Made by a program: the position numbers and the translations under genes. Shown in pieces: positions 44,360 to 59,300 of a stretch of 64,000 nt of DNA. Under the pieces are notes generated by a model. The model saw only the letters and a program-made list of their open reading frames with translations. It made no database searches and was not told the DNA's origin. This stretch comes from Pseudo-nitzschia pungens. Taxonomy: Eukaryota > Bacillariophyta > Bacillariophyceae > Bacillariales > Bacillariaceae. Every line of letters starts with the position of its first letter. The stretch's first letter is position 1. Where the stretch lies: the NCBI GenBank assembly GCA_037355855.1, contig CM074762.1:3534001-3598000 (forward strand), given 5' to 3'.

Positions 44360-47300
44360 ATGACGTTTTGGAGAGAAATGCCGCCAGGCCGGGAAGAGGC
44401 CATTGAGACTCTGATCGATATGGACCCGGATGGTGATTTCTATCGCGCGGCCCGGGTTTTGGTAAGTTTTCGTTGGATCTTTGCATCGGTATCCCGTGGT
44501 CAAATAATTGCCGTCACTTTGTTGAATGGTTCTTTGCCTATGATCGACGGCATTGGTGAAACTCTTCACTGATGCAATCCATGTTGCTTCTGTTTCTGGG
44601 TCTGTAAATCCGTCAGGAGGAATCAATTCCACAAGCACTCACTGTGCGACCTAATTTAGTAACCAAAGCAGCGCTCATCGACCAGGCTCTTGCGCTGTCG
44701 AAGTACGAAGTGGATAATCACGAAAAGTACGATTTGCTATTCGGGAGTAACATCAAAAAGAACCGCAATTCATCCCACTTCTCCGGACAGAGACAACGAA
44801 GTTCGGTTTCGGAGACAAAAAAGAATCGAGTCCTACGTCACCACTCTAAAATATTGGCTTCCAAAAAGAAAAAGATAGATTCTACAACTAAAATGAGCAC
44901 CAGTTTTATCGCCCCGTCTCTCAGGCTTGTTGCAGCATTGAGACGAATATACGAGAAGCCCGGAGTTTCGGCAGCGGGAAGTGGCGAACAGCAGCTCTCT
45001 GCTTGCTTCAAGTCCCTCTTGAATGCCGTCACGAACCATCCATCTTTTGCTCCCCAAGTACAAGAAGAGGCAGTGAAGGAAGCAAGTTCACCATTGCCAA
45101 CAACAGGGAATGCTGTCACGGATCCTGTCACAAGCACAAAAGAAACGGCCTACATCTTGGAATCGTTGATTGCCTATCTGTGCAAAGAAAGTTCTTCCTC
45201 GGACACTTCGCCATCATTCGCCACATTTGACCACGGTTTGTTGATTGCAATTTTATCTCTTCTGGTGGAATATGAAGGCAGGGATGAAGAAGTCCCGACA
45301 TTGAGCCAAAACAAGAATGAGGAAGCCTCGATGAAACACAATTCTCACGAGCAACAAGGTCAACAGCATGATTCAACCAACGACCCTACTATTGCAGCCC
45401 CCTTACAAGTGGGATCAATTATATCTCTACTAAAAATTCATGAAGAAGACGAAGAAATGAACGCAGGGGCTTGGCTGTTGAACGATGACCTCATTTCATA
45501 TCTGGGCGAAGCCGCTGCAACTTACGAGGACCGGATTGAGATTCAGAAGGCTCGTCTTTGGAAACGTTTCTTTGCGGAGAAGGAAGGTGATGCAAAAGTA
45601 GAAAATTCGGCTGCAAGCGGGGAGAAAGATACAAATACTGCGAGCGATTTTCCATCTTCCTCGTTAACTACACCAGCTCCTGCATCGCTCTCAAGTCCTC
45701 AACCAGTGATGGATACTCCAGCAACACCAGATGCTTCGACAACAGAGATCCGTCGCGAAGAACTTGAAATGTCCGCCACGGCTCCAATCAGAGACTTATT
45801 TGAACAGCAACTTATGATTGCAAACGATATCGAAGACGATGATGACGGAGCCGACGAAGACGAAGTCGAGGAGGATGCAGATGGGAATGCTTCATCCTCT
45901 TCATCTTCCTCCTCCTCCTCCTCCTCATCTGCCTCTGACGCAGAACCAGAGGATGAAGACAACGACGAAGGAATTGATGACGCCGACAACGATGATGACG
46001 TAATCTTACGACAGGCGCTGGCTCTTAGTATGGTGGAACAGACAGAGTCATATTCAACCATGATTGATGTATCTTCAAATAACGAGGACACTACTTTGGT
46101 CTCAGCATTGGGCGGATCTAATTTGGGTCCCGTAACCCCAGTCATCAAAAGCCCCCTCTCAGAAGACGAGAGTGAAATAGATCCAGAGAGCGAAGAGAGC
46201 CCTTTACCCGCAATGCCTAAGCCGCCAGCAGTTGACGGAAAGGACTATCTTGGTGGCAATGATCAAATGAAATGGGATTCAAAGTCGTTAGATCCAACTG
46301 CGTTGAATGTCTTTGGTTCCGTTCCAGCCTCCAGCGTTTTGCTTCAGTTGTTAACATACATGAATGTGAGAATCGAAAAAGGAACGTATTTTAAAGTTGA
46401 CGAACACTCGACGAGTGTTCGAAAAAAAACCACGATAACAAACGCAACTTCAGACGGAATCGGATCGTCATTAGTTTCCCCCGCAATCCCGATCGTCTAG
46501 GTCAGAGGTATCAAACGAGAAAAGTCGCAGTGATATTGCTACATCATTACAACTTTTAGTTTCATTGTTCTTGTTGACCAGTGACATGCGAAACGACGCT
46601 ATCGAAAATCTTAAGAGAGCTGTTGCCCAGGAAAAAAAATCTTTCCAGGACGATGACGATGAGAGAAACAGCGAAGAACGTGACGATCCTGCCATAGCGT
46701 TGGGTTTGTCGTACATTGATGAAGAGAACTCTGACTCCAAAGCATCTCTCGAGACTCTCGAGGCGAAGGGTATGAGGCGAAAGGCGGCTGCGGCTGCTCA
46801 TGAAGCTGCAGCTCTGTCCAAATCTCGTCGAAAGAGGACCAATGCGTGGAAGAAACAAGTTGAATTTTTTTCTCACTGCTGCTTTCTGTCAATGGAAAGC
46901 CTTCGTCTCTTCTTACAGGGAGTGACCAGAGATTGGTTGTGTGAGCGAAAAGGGATGTCCGCAACCGACTGTCATAAATTATTACCCACCAGCGTCATTT
47001 CTAAATTGTCGATCAGTCTGGCATCTCTATCATCAAATGGAATCATAAATACGCTTTATGCTCTTTTCGCTGACCACGACGGGGAAGTTCAAGACTCAGA
47101 ATCCATTTTTTTACACACAAGACTCTACAAAAGCTCCATTCTTCTTTGGGGAGAGACTGTACCAATTGTATACCCTTCCTTGTCCGCGCAGATTGAGGTA
47201 TTGCGGTCTTCGCTTGCAGAATGTTCCTCCAAGTACAGCCAGGGTTCTAGGCATAATCGATTAATCGATAATCTCATATCCCTACCACTATCGGAATCAG

Positions 47301-50300
47301 AACCCTCGATTCACAGACTACAGATTCTGAGTCGACGTTTGCGGGTCAGCGATTTGCTTGACCGTTTTGTATCACGACCAACTTGTATGCCTGCGAATGA
47401 AACCGGATCAAAAATGGAAGGAGGGCACCAATTTGAGGTTGGGGAGCCCAACTGTGCACGGTCTGTGATTGATTCCATTGGGTCTGCTTCTATTGCATCG
47501 GTTGGTTTGAAACGTGAACTTCAAGGATTTTACCTTGCCCTATGTCACCGATATCACGAACATGTTTTGCTTTGGGATAGCCTTGGCACCTGTACCGAGA
47601 CGGAGATCATCGACTCTTCTACCGCTTTGACGAGCTCCCCAGCTGAGACATTTCGTGTTTGCCATAGTGATTCAAATAATATCCAATTTGATGCCACCAA
47701 GTGCTCAGATAGCATGTCTATTGTATCTCATCCTGAAGTCTCAGATTCTTCATCGCCTGCATCCTCCATAAATCAACGGGCGTCTAAGGTATGGGGAACA
47801 GTCCTTTCATCTACGGCATTCTCTCCGAAAAGTGGAGTTCATCGATGGGCTATTCGGCTTGATAAATGTGAACGGGGCCATGTATTTATTGGGGTAGCAA
47901 CCGCACAGGCAAGCATGCGAACCTATGTTGGCGGTGATAAATATGGGTGGGGCATGATTGGGACGCAGGCACTTTGGCATGACCGCCGCAAAATCCGTGG
48001 CGATTACGGAGCGACGTTTCGGACCGGCTCAACAATTGTCGTCACTTTAGATACCGACGCTGGAACAATAGCTTACAGTTCATGGAAAGACAGCTCGGCG
48101 ACTGGCACTGATTCCTTCGATCAGATGGTTCAGAATATCTCGTCCCCTCGTCGACAAGCACAAGGTGTTGGAACGGTCGAGGATTGGGGTGTCGCTTTTG
48201 AGGGTTTGCCTCTTGATTCGAAACTTTACCCGGCTGTTGGTCTCTATCAGAGGGATGATAAAGTAACGATACTATCAGTTGAGACAACTGGCGGCACTCT
48301 TGGTCGGAATGGTGGTGTCATGGATCCGACAGCGGGTTTATGTTACTACCCTTCTGTTCCAAAATCTTCGGAGACCGATATCCATTCGATTTCTTTGGTG
48401 GAAAAGGTGCGGAGTTTCAACGACAAAGTCCAACTAGATGGGATGCAATACGTCATCAGTTCACTAAAGCACATAGTGCGGAGCGTCGAGGAAGGAACGG
48501 ACGATTTTCCATGGAAAGTGATTTTGCCAAGTCTAGCATCTGCAATCTGTCTTTTTCCTCGCTCCATACCAATTATTTCGGAACGGTTTGCTTTGACATT
48601 AATTTCTGAACTATCGAAATCAATTCTGAAGTTAGAAGGATTGAAGAAAGCGAGTTTGCTGTCTCCAGGACTATTTCATTACGGTCTTCAAGAAGGAAAA
48701 TGGACAATTCGAGCCACGGGTTCGTCAGGATCAAATTCGGATGCTGAAGAGTACATAGTCGATTTTGTCGCTTCTAATGAAAATGATGTATCCATAGGTT
48801 TCGAGGGGACAGGTGTTGGAACTATCGGGAAATCAAAGAATGGTCTCGTGGCAATAGTAGGCACAGTCAAGGGCTCGTCACTTCATTTTGTTGAAGAGTG
48901 GACTGATGCAAACGATGAGGCCTTTTCTTCGATAACAAGCGAAGATTCTTCTTCTTCATGTGTGGTGAATGCAAGGCTGAGCCTTGATGGTACGAAATTC
49001 GAAGGCACTTACCATAATATTCAATTTGGCACTACGGGGCAGATCGCCGGTTTGCTATGTGCAGATGATTCGACAAAAGTCTCTCTATTTCATTCGAAAG
49101 AAACATCTATGGCATTAAACAGGCGAAACGATTTTGCCCACACGGGAATTGCGGGAGATGTTTTGCTTTGCCTCGCTCACAGCCACTTGGCTTCGATGAT
49201 TGGCGAGCGCTCAACGTATGGCACCTTACAGGATCCAGATAGGTCACCGTTGTCCGATACTGCGCAAGAAGAATGTGGAAGTAATTCAATCAACCTGAGG
49301 GAATGCCTTGCTTCGAAAACATTTTATGAAACTTCATTAACCACAACTGAAGATGGCATCAGGCGCCATCTTCAGGATCTGAAAAAAATTTATTTTGGAT
49401 CAGAAATCTATCGGTCAGGTGAATTTTGTCGATCGATTGATCTATTGTTGGCAGAGCTTGATTTATTGGAAGTCGACTATTCCAACTCTTCTTTGCTTGC
49501 AAAAGAAACTGCTGCTCACGTTGAAAGCATGGACAAGGATATGTGTTCCAAGTGTTCCGGCACTGGATCACTTGCGGCTTTGTGTCCTGTCGAATACCGT
49601 CGCGCACGGCATATGATTATTTGTGGCTTTGTCACCCATTGCAGAAGAGACATCAGACAGATGTCTGTTTCTGACTTGCAGAATATTTGGAGCTGGTCCT
49701 TGAAATTGATGGAGGATGGAGTTCGGCATGCCATAGCCAAGAAAAGCAATGAATCTATGAGAAAGAAGGCCCTGGATTGTTGTCTACTGTTTTGCGATAT
49801 TTCAGAACTCCTCTTAAGTCTTGATACTTCGTCTTCGACTCGAGAAGACGTTGATATTGATACAATAGGTGCAGATTTTTCGAGACTCTATGAACGTGTC
49901 TCGTCTACTTCTGACCTTGATTTCATACGAGAAGAATTTCGTGGATCCACTAAAAGGGTTCTTTTGCGATTGATTCCAATCAAGCAAGTTTTGACTCTTC
50001 TCGATTTGTCTTCCGATTTTTCCGACGTCGCTGAATCTCTGCTGGTGGGAATTCCGCGATTACTCGGTCGAGGTTGCATCGATTCGAGCGGAACAAGAAC
50101 AGAATCTGATTCACGCGACGAACTTGGGTGTCACTACTTGTCGAACACCCATGGTGCACTGAGCTGTGTGCGTGAGTTATATCGAGATAGTGTTCATCAA
50201 CTTCTCAATGCCATTTGCAGGTTGGCTGAGAATGGGTTGGAACGAAGAAGTAAAGATGCGTCGCACGAATCAAACCTGTCAATTGATTCAATGTTGTTGA

Positions 50301-53300
50301 CTTGCATTCCTTGTCTGACAGTAGTAATGCGCAGAGACGACATCATTCCGTTCGTGATGAGAAGTAAATTATTGACCCTGGTTCCTTCGATTCTAAACAC
50401 CCACAGGCAATATCTAACGTATTCTGTTGAAACGACATCTTCGGAGGAAGAAGAAGTGTCAGTCATTCGGAGCTTGCACAAAATAAGTCGTGCTGAAGTA
50501 TCAAGAGCTATACTAAGGGCAACCGTCTCGCTAGCACACGTCGTATTTTTCCAAACATGGAATGCACCGGATACTGAATCCAACTTTGATCATGAATCAG
50601 CTTCTGCATGCCTTGAAGTCCTCTTCCATGAGTTTGAGAATTTTAAACCTCTTGTTCTTGATGCTGTTTACAAGTCCACACTCCACACTGAGCAACAGCA
50701 GAGAACAGTTCAGTGGGAAAGGTTTTGTGAAGAATGCATAAGTACTGATGCCGCACGGAAGCAACTGATCAGCACAAAGAATCACCGTAAGGTTGGTCTA
50801 TCCGGTGCAAGATTTATTCAAGAGAACGGCATGATGTCGATAGCTCAGCCAAGTAGCCCTTCAAAACTCTCAGGATCACGGAGACTCATTACCTCCCAGA
50901 ACGCACCTGAGAAATCTGTCAAAGCCCAAGGATTATTCAATCATCAGTACTTTTCGCATTGGATACACATTCTAGTCGCCTCGGTAGATTCTGAAATTGC
51001 GAGAGCGGCAATTGTAAAACGCCCTGAATGGATCACATCACTTTTTGACGCTGTAGGGATTAATATGGATCCCAAAGACAAAGGAATGACTCCTCATTCG
51101 AAATCAAATATTCAATCTATTCAGCTACCCATCAGATACAGATGCCGTATTTTGCGACTTATGTATCCACTGCTCGAAACCTTGTCACCGTCAGAGAAAA
51201 TTGTGAGCAGTCTTCTCCACCTTGCTGGATCAACCTGTGGCACCATAACTACACACGTAGACGAAGACGAAGGGATGCTCTCACGGGAGACCATATCTCT
51301 ACTCCGACGCCTTCATTCTCCTTCTCAGAGTGCCTGGCGAGCTTGCATCAACAGTGTATTAAACAAAGTTCTTGCGCAAAATGCACCTCCATCCGGAATC
51401 CACATTAAAATCGGGACGCTCTGTTTCTTGAATGGTTCCATAGACTCTATTAGAAAAGGGTCTCGTGTGCTCTTGAAGCCGCCTGCAGCTGTTCCTCTGT
51501 CAGGAGATAGGCAGTCTTTATCGAGCAGCAAGAGCCATTCAAGCGCCTTCTCTCTAGTGAATTCTTCACCTCACCACTTAGTGGGTAATGGAACTGAAGG
51601 GATCGTTGCAGGCCTATGCCGTCACCAATCTTCTGCTGGGATAGTGAGTAACATTGACGGAAAGAATGGAATTTGTGAAGTCATTCTATTGGACAGAAAC
51701 AGTGCAAATGTTAAGAATCCAGAATTTTCTGCCACACAGAGGCAGATGAATTCGCGACATGCTCTGACAGTTCGAGCTCTACGAAGTCCGATGATTGATG
51801 TCGTTCAGGCACAAGAAGTTCCTATTTTCATAGACGAATCAATTTCAGTCGAAACACTTGTGCCTGCTCTTCTTGGTGATTCTGTTACCTACCTGCAGAG
51901 GGCGCGATGCGGTGCAGATGTTCTTGATGATTCTATTCAGCTCTCTGATATACGGTCTAATATTATTGATGTGACATATGCGCTCATGTCGTTGAGATCG
52001 ACAATTACTCTTCTCTCAAATGAAAAAATTGTCTCTACCTTTGTCAAAGATGGGAAGTCGCGAAAACTTTTTGCCGAAGTACTTCAACTTGCATTCCCTG
52101 ACGATCTGTCATCCGAAGGAGAACGCGACTTAGTGGTAGGGGCGAAGGATATTTTTCTTTCTGCAATGCCGATTCATGAAGTTAGATTGTTACATGTTCT
52201 ATCTCTGCTTCGTCGCCTAAGCTTCGAGTGCAGTGTTCTTGAAGAGACTCCGACAAGCGCATGGGACGAAAGATTGCTCGATATTAAGAAAATAGTTGAA
52301 CTAGAGTCTTCGAAAAGTGCCAACAAAGACCAAGAGAAGGATTTCACTTCCCGAGCTAGTGAAGAAGAGGAGGTTTCTGAACTTCCCTCTGCAGTAAATG
52401 CAAGCGCTAGATCTGCGGGAACGAATCCTGGGAGAGTAGATTCATCAGGAAATCGAACTGAATCTCAATCAACGGCTGCGAGCGACAACAGTGAAGAGGA
52501 TGAAGAGAGCGAAGCGGCCGCTACTGCTGCAGCCCATTTACGTGAGGCGGCGATCGCGCAAATGGCTGAACTTGGGTTGCCCAGATCTTGGTCGGAATTG
52601 GCCTTGCGGAGAACTGGCGGAACAAACATAGAGGCTGCTGTTCATTTCTGCTTAGAACGTGGTGGAGATATGGAACGGCTTTTAGCCGAAGAAAGAGAAC
52701 GCGAGCGCCAATCTTCTGGATCCGGGTCCGGTCGACGACGTGCGAATCGCGCCGAAGCTTCTAGTCATCTACTTCGCCAATTGACGGAAATGGGGTTCCC
52801 TAGTCGATGGTGCGCTGAAGCTCTGAATGCAACCGGAAATAATGTGGACGAAGCTTTGACCTGGATATTAACGCATGGTGAGAGATTAAGTGCGGAAGAT
52901 GAAGGTATTCAAGACGACGACGTAGACGACGAGGAGGAGGAGGAAGAAGACGATGACGATGACGATGAGGAAGAAGACGACGGTGAAGACGAAGAAGATG
53001 AAGACGACGAGGAAGAAGATAGTCAAGGATCAAATGATCAGCCATTTTCTCCTAGTGATAACGAGAAGGATCAAGAGGCAAATGTTGATGCAGGTGGATG
53101 TAGCTCAACAGAAAGCGAAGCATGGTCAAGCTCTGTCATACCACTTAGATTCATATCAGGACGCTCTGTCATTGATCATAAGACGCTGACGATTTCTGGT
53201 TTACCATCGGGTGGATTCTCATCAGTAGGATCAAAAGGTGTTCTGCTAACGTCAGGCAAATGGTACTACGAAGCTGTCCTCGAAACTGCTGGTTGTCTCC

Positions 53301-56300
53301 AAATTGGATGGGCAGATGGCAGTTTTGCAGGACATTGCCATTCCGATCGTGGCGATGGATGCGGTGATGGACCAAGCTCCTGGGCGTACGATGGATGGAG
53401 AAGATATCGTTGGCACTCAACAGCAACAGAATGGGGCTGTCGCTGGGCCGAGGGTGACGTGGTTGGTTGTCTCGTTGATATGGACGAAGGTATAGTGTCG
53501 TTTACCTTAAACGGGAAAGGTGAAGAAATAGGTATGGGAATTGCATTTTCAGGTCAAGGTTTCCGTCCTTGTGGTGGAGTATATGCATGCGTTAGCTTCA
53601 ACAGAAGAGAAAAAGTCCGACTTACGTTTGGTGGTCCAGGAAGCGTTTCTTTCCAATACGCCCCCCCACCTGGATACCGTGGGGTCGGCGAGGCTGTGCT
53701 AGAACGCGTAAAAGAAAGAGAAGGCTTGATTTCAAAAGAATCGTTACTTGGACCTCCCTCTGATGGATCAAGTACAAAACGGTTCTTATGCGATTTTTCA
53801 GATGGTGAGCATGGTCACGAGTTGATGGCTTGGGCTCATCGATATTACGGATCTGATGCCTCGGTACACCTAGGATCAGGACGCTCGAAGCACTCGAGCA
53901 CGAACACAAAAAGCTCATCATCTTCGCAACCCGCAGAGAATGCCGTAGCTTATTGTCTAGCACGTCGAATCAAGACCGAGTGGGCGAAGTCTGCCCCACA
54001 AAACTTGGGTAAAATCAATGGCGACGAACCAAGCGATGAGTCGACACTATCTGGAACAATGAAGGATGGTCTTCGTGTCACGGGGTTAACGATACGCAAA
54101 CAGATTTTTACAGAAGCAATGATCCTATCTTCACTGGTCGCCCGTAAATTACTTCTGCACGTTGTTATCGCAGCAGGGGAAAATTTTGATCCTGAGGCGT
54201 TTGTGAGCTCGGACGACAGTAGACAAAAAACCTGTCTTCGTTTCTGGAACATGATCGAGTCTAGTGCAAGTTTACGCTCTGCTGGTTGGGTCGGAGAGGC
54301 GGGTGCTATGGCGATAGCTGCAGAGGCCCTAGGGTTAGGGATATCAAGCACTGAAAGTCTGCATTCTCGACTCTCTACGATGGAAAGGGCTGGTTTTGTT
54401 TCAGTAGCAGATCTTGATGACGGAATTCTACTGCCTGCCGGGGGTATCGTCCAAGTTCTGAATTCAGTCCTTGACTGGGATTTGAATGAAAATAGATCTG
54501 TATCTACCGGACAAACCCTCGCCTCAAGTGCCGAAGCTGCGATTGGCAGTGATGGTGGAGGAGGCGTTTTGACTTTCCTGTGTAAGGGTCTGCAAGCAGC
54601 AGTAATTAAATCAAAGGAATTTCGACGCGTTGTCATTGCCTCAATCAGACGTTCAGTGAGGCAACTAGCAGTTGTCGAATACGATAACGATGATTCCAAT
54701 TCTGCTGAAAACGACAACAATTTTGAGGATTTGTCTGAGAAAAAGACGAAAATTGAGAAAGAAACTGAATCGTATCCTGACGCCCGTTTGGCGTCATTTT
54801 TGACTGGACTGCTTTTGAGCAAATCTGTCGCGAAGCATGTTGATGACTTCATCGAAATCGAGATCGAGCTTTTCGAAGCCTGGAGCGTAGGATTACTTTC
54901 AGCTTCACTGCCTTGGCGAATGATCTGTGCCCTGACGACTGCTGGTATATTGAATCAGTGTCCGGCAGCTCTGACAGAAGTGGTGAAATCCTTTCCGACC
55001 TTATTGAATTATTACGCGCGGCTTCGAAGTACAGTTTCTCGCAGGGTATGGGCAGAAAGAGCCGCCGTTCCTGTTTGCTCTCGATATTCTCAAGCGATGG
55101 TGGAGCTTCTTTGCAGCGTAACACGAGCCATACGTAACGAAGAAGTTCACCTCCCCATTTCTTTCCTTAGTACGTGGGAAAAAACTACTGTGGACGCGGC
55201 GACGCCACTTCCCATGCCGGAAACAGACGATAGTTACGACTGGGAGGTCGAAGATGGCTGGGTTTCCAGTGATCGCGGCTGGGAAATCTGGACTGGCACA
55301 ATTGAGCGATTTTCTGTGGAATGGAAAACTCCATCGCGATCAGCTGTCCGAACACTGATGGAAGGTGGAGATGGTCCTCCAATGCTGCGAGAAGGATGCA
55401 TTGTAATTCGAGGGAAGGATTGGGATGAGCAAAAATATGGAAACAGTGATGGCAAAGATGGCTATGAACGTGAAAAAGAGAAACGCGACGAAGAAAAGAA
55501 GAAAGAAAAACAGTCATTGAAAACTCGCGACCAATCTGGTGTTGGAGACAATGGACCGGAGAGTACTGAGGAAACGATTGATGCTGAAGACACAGCTGAA
55601 ACAGAACAGGACGTAAATCAAATGGGTAATGAAGAAAATGAGACCATTAGTCAGACTCTAAGAAAGAAGAAGAAACATCCAAGTCCAAAACTACCAATCG
55701 GAACAGTGCTTTCGATTGAAGCTTGGAATGGTATTCCTGGAATGGCACGAAGAGTAAGATGGCATTTGACCGGAACCGAGGGCATTTATCGATATGGTGG
55801 AGATGGTGGGTGCTACGATGTTAACCATGTAGATGTGAATGATAAAGGAACGCGGATTCGAAAGCGCCATCAACTACCAGAGAGTGCAGAGCAGTGTGCT
55901 TCGCGGCATGGTTTTGGAGTGGGCAAGTGTCAAAGTGTTTTGCTTCGATTGCGACCATCGGAAACGACTGAGGAGGAGAAAGGAGAATTCGTCACCCGAA
56001 GAGATGGAGTGCTGGAGTTACCTGAGTTTGGAGCTGGAATCTATGTTCATTGCGTATTTAAGCAAGACGGTTCGTTTGTCTTGGAAGAAAAGACTCTGCT
56101 ATATGGATCTAAAGACTCGGGCTGGCATGCAAGATTTGGACAACCATCATTTGTTCCTGGAACTATTGTCACACTGAATCCGTCGAAGTCTGAAGAGGGA
56201 ATGTTGCAGGCTGATACTGACAACAAACTGGTAACTCATTCATTATTTGAAGAGTATGTCGGAACCACAACGTATGACGTTAAAGGTCTTAGAAATCGTG

Positions 56301-59300
56301 AAGACGGAAGCTCTATCCAGGTAAAAAGTGAGATGCGTATAACTCGCGGGCGACGTCCTTTGATCGACGATTCTCTTCAAATATCCAAGTCCCTAGTACA
56401 AGCTCCGATGCCTCCGCCTATGCGTTTTGATAAGGACTTCCACGCCTCTTCTCTCTCATTATCATGCGAGGATAGGACTCTATCTTGTGTATCTTCTGAT
56501 GGAAGAGGAACTGCGTTTGGAAACATTGGATTCTCTAAGGGTGTTCATTACTGGGAAATTAAGATCGAACAGGCAGATATTGGGAGCGTTTTTATTGGTG
56601 TAGCTGAGAAACCAAATGGAAATGGCTCGGGATCCTCCCATGCATATGATAGTCCTCCTCGTCTGAATAGGTGGCATGGATGGGGGTTCGTTAATTTCAG
56701 GGCGACGTATACTACAGGAGCTGAACGCATATACGGAGCACATTGTCATGCTGGCGATACTATTGGAGTATTGCTCGATTGCGACTCAGGTCGATTAAGT
56801 TTTTTCTTTGACGGTCTCAAATATGGCGAACATATTCTTAATGATTTGGGATGCGCATTCGAAAATATTTCTCCTTTCGGATTCAATGTTGACGGGTGTG
56901 GAAGTGGTGGAGCTGGTCAAGGCGCCCCAAGCGGTACTGAAGGAGGTCGAAACGGTAGATATCTCGCGCAAGGTTCTGTGAGGCCGAGGACACTTTGGCC
57001 AGTTGTAGGCCTTCGAAATCAAGGAGATCGGGTGAGTTTTTCTTCTAAATGGTGCTCGAGTTATGGTGTTGATAGCGCTTCAATGGTTCGGAATATACTT
57101 GCCACAGATGAAGTTATACACAGTTTTTCAAAAGCAAAAGAAGAATATGATAACCAGGGAATGAATACAAAACCAGACGTCAATTTACCCCGCTGGTTTG
57201 TCAATGAAGCCTTCGCTGAATATAAAGACTGGTATTCCAAGTCATGGTGTAGAGCAATCACACGGGGAAGTGGACCATTTCCTTTGACGACTTTCGGTCT
57301 TGATGTCGATCTAGATACTTCCCCATTAGCATGTGCTTCTGCGAGTGCACTCCTCGGTTTGGATCGTGCTCTCCTGTCTGGTGACCGTGTACGACTGAAG
57401 AGAAGTGCCGGTAGAATACTTGAGCTCGCTGAAGAAGCCGTTGTTTTGGGCTCGTACCAAGGCAGACTTTACTACAAGATTGTTTCGCAGAAGAGTGAAG
57501 GAGGGAGTTTAAATGAAGGGGGTGGACGTGCATGGTTTTGGGATGAAAGCGAAGTAGTTGACGGACTTGAATTAGTTCATGGTTCGAAGGCAAATGGTGT
57601 CGCGTTACCTCTCATGGATCGCTTTCGATGTACCTCATCTGGGGGTTTGAAAGTAGTTTATGACGGTGGCGCAGTCATCAGGTCCGATCTCGAAATATTG
57701 GAAGGGTCACTAAATTTAGGATCAATTCCCGTCGGAACAGTCATTCCAAAGAAAAGCGTTCTCGAGAGGCGCGTCAATGCATCTGGCATAATTCGATATC
57801 GCGTCAGGTTTGAGGAAATAGAAGGTTGGATTAGTTCAAAGATTCGTGGGGGAGAAGAAGAGTCTATTGTGGTTCCAGCCCATTCACCCAACGAAGATTG
57901 TATCGAAGATGAGACTCAAATGTGCTTTTCAACACCGGGAGAATGCGCATTGCAATGGTTCAAGAATTATAACGCAGCAATTGGTATTGAGGACGAAAAA
58001 CGAACGAGTGACATCGCAATCGAGAGCATTGGTCTTTTTGAAAGTGTTGTTGCTGAAGGTGTAATAGATGGATACTCTGAAGTGCTTTCGGATGCTTTCC
58101 TCGCTCGCACATACAGTACCATCTGTGACTTTTGTGGGGGAGGAAACCCTTTGGATACACCTTTTGAACTTGTTGCATCTGCCGTTAATTTCGCGATTTC
58201 CTCTTTTGAAGATAAAACAATCGATGACACGCTTGTCAGTCCATTGCAAGCGAATCAAGCGGCGTCCACCGCATTTGAATCACTTGGAGTACAAAAATTA
58301 CCATCTTTACAAGCTATTATGGCACGAATTGCTATGCTAAGAGCCTTCAATCGGCGTGCGCGAACTGCTCTTCCTTGGTTGTCTGTCCGTCCGTGTCAAG
58401 AGGGGTCGGCGATTCTTGGTGGGGTGTATGGGCATGGTGCTTCAATCGAACGCGCTGGACGAAGTTCAAACAAAGAATTACTCTCGCATTGGGTACAAAT
58501 TCCTTCAACTGCGAAATGCATACGCGACGTTCGTGGAATTTTATTTACCAATGTAAAACAGGATCTCTTACGAAGTATCACTGAAGCTACAACTACGCCA
58601 ACTCCACTCTCTCACGATGAATATGAACTTCCGCGAGAGATAAGGACAGTGAGGGTGAATCGTCTGAGAGCTCGTCGCGTGATGTTAGGAGACGACGTTG
58701 AAGCAAAACGAAAGTACAGTGTTTTTGCCCAGCTTCAAGACGAGACAAAGGCGTGGGGTGGAGCTGCTTTTAGAAGAGGATTTGTAGCCAAAGGTCACGG
58801 CGGGCAGAAACGAGCATTCAAGATGAAATTAATCGGCGAAGGTGTGAATGATTACTCAGGGCCATACCGGGAAGCTTTCACAGACGCACTAGGAGAGATT
58901 CTTCAAGTTGACGCAACTGGAAATGGGAGTTTGGGCGTGCTCGATCCGACTCCAAACAATGTAGCTGGTATTGGAGAAAACAGAGACTTGTTCATGTTTT
59001 CTCTGAACAGTAGCAATACTTCAGAAACTTCAAATGGAAGAAAATCAATCACCAAGTCGGAGAACTCAATACGATCAACGTTTTGTACGTTGATAGCAGC
59101 TGGTAATGAATCATCTCGAGAGGTCGAAGAGTCACTTGTTTTCCTGGGTAGACTAGTAGGAACGGCGTTTCGGCATAGCATTCCATTAGACCTTCCGCTT
59201 CCAATGGAGTCAGTATGGAGAGCGATGGCGGAGGAAGAGTTCAAAAATGATGAATTGAGAGAAATCGATTGCCTTGCTCATCAGCAGGATGACAAAGAAA

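Noticed and set aside
45699..46148. 149-codon Ser-rich frame antisense to the HECT gene
   Set aside because: It is the complement of Asp/Glu codon runs in the HECT exon 2; pure shadow.
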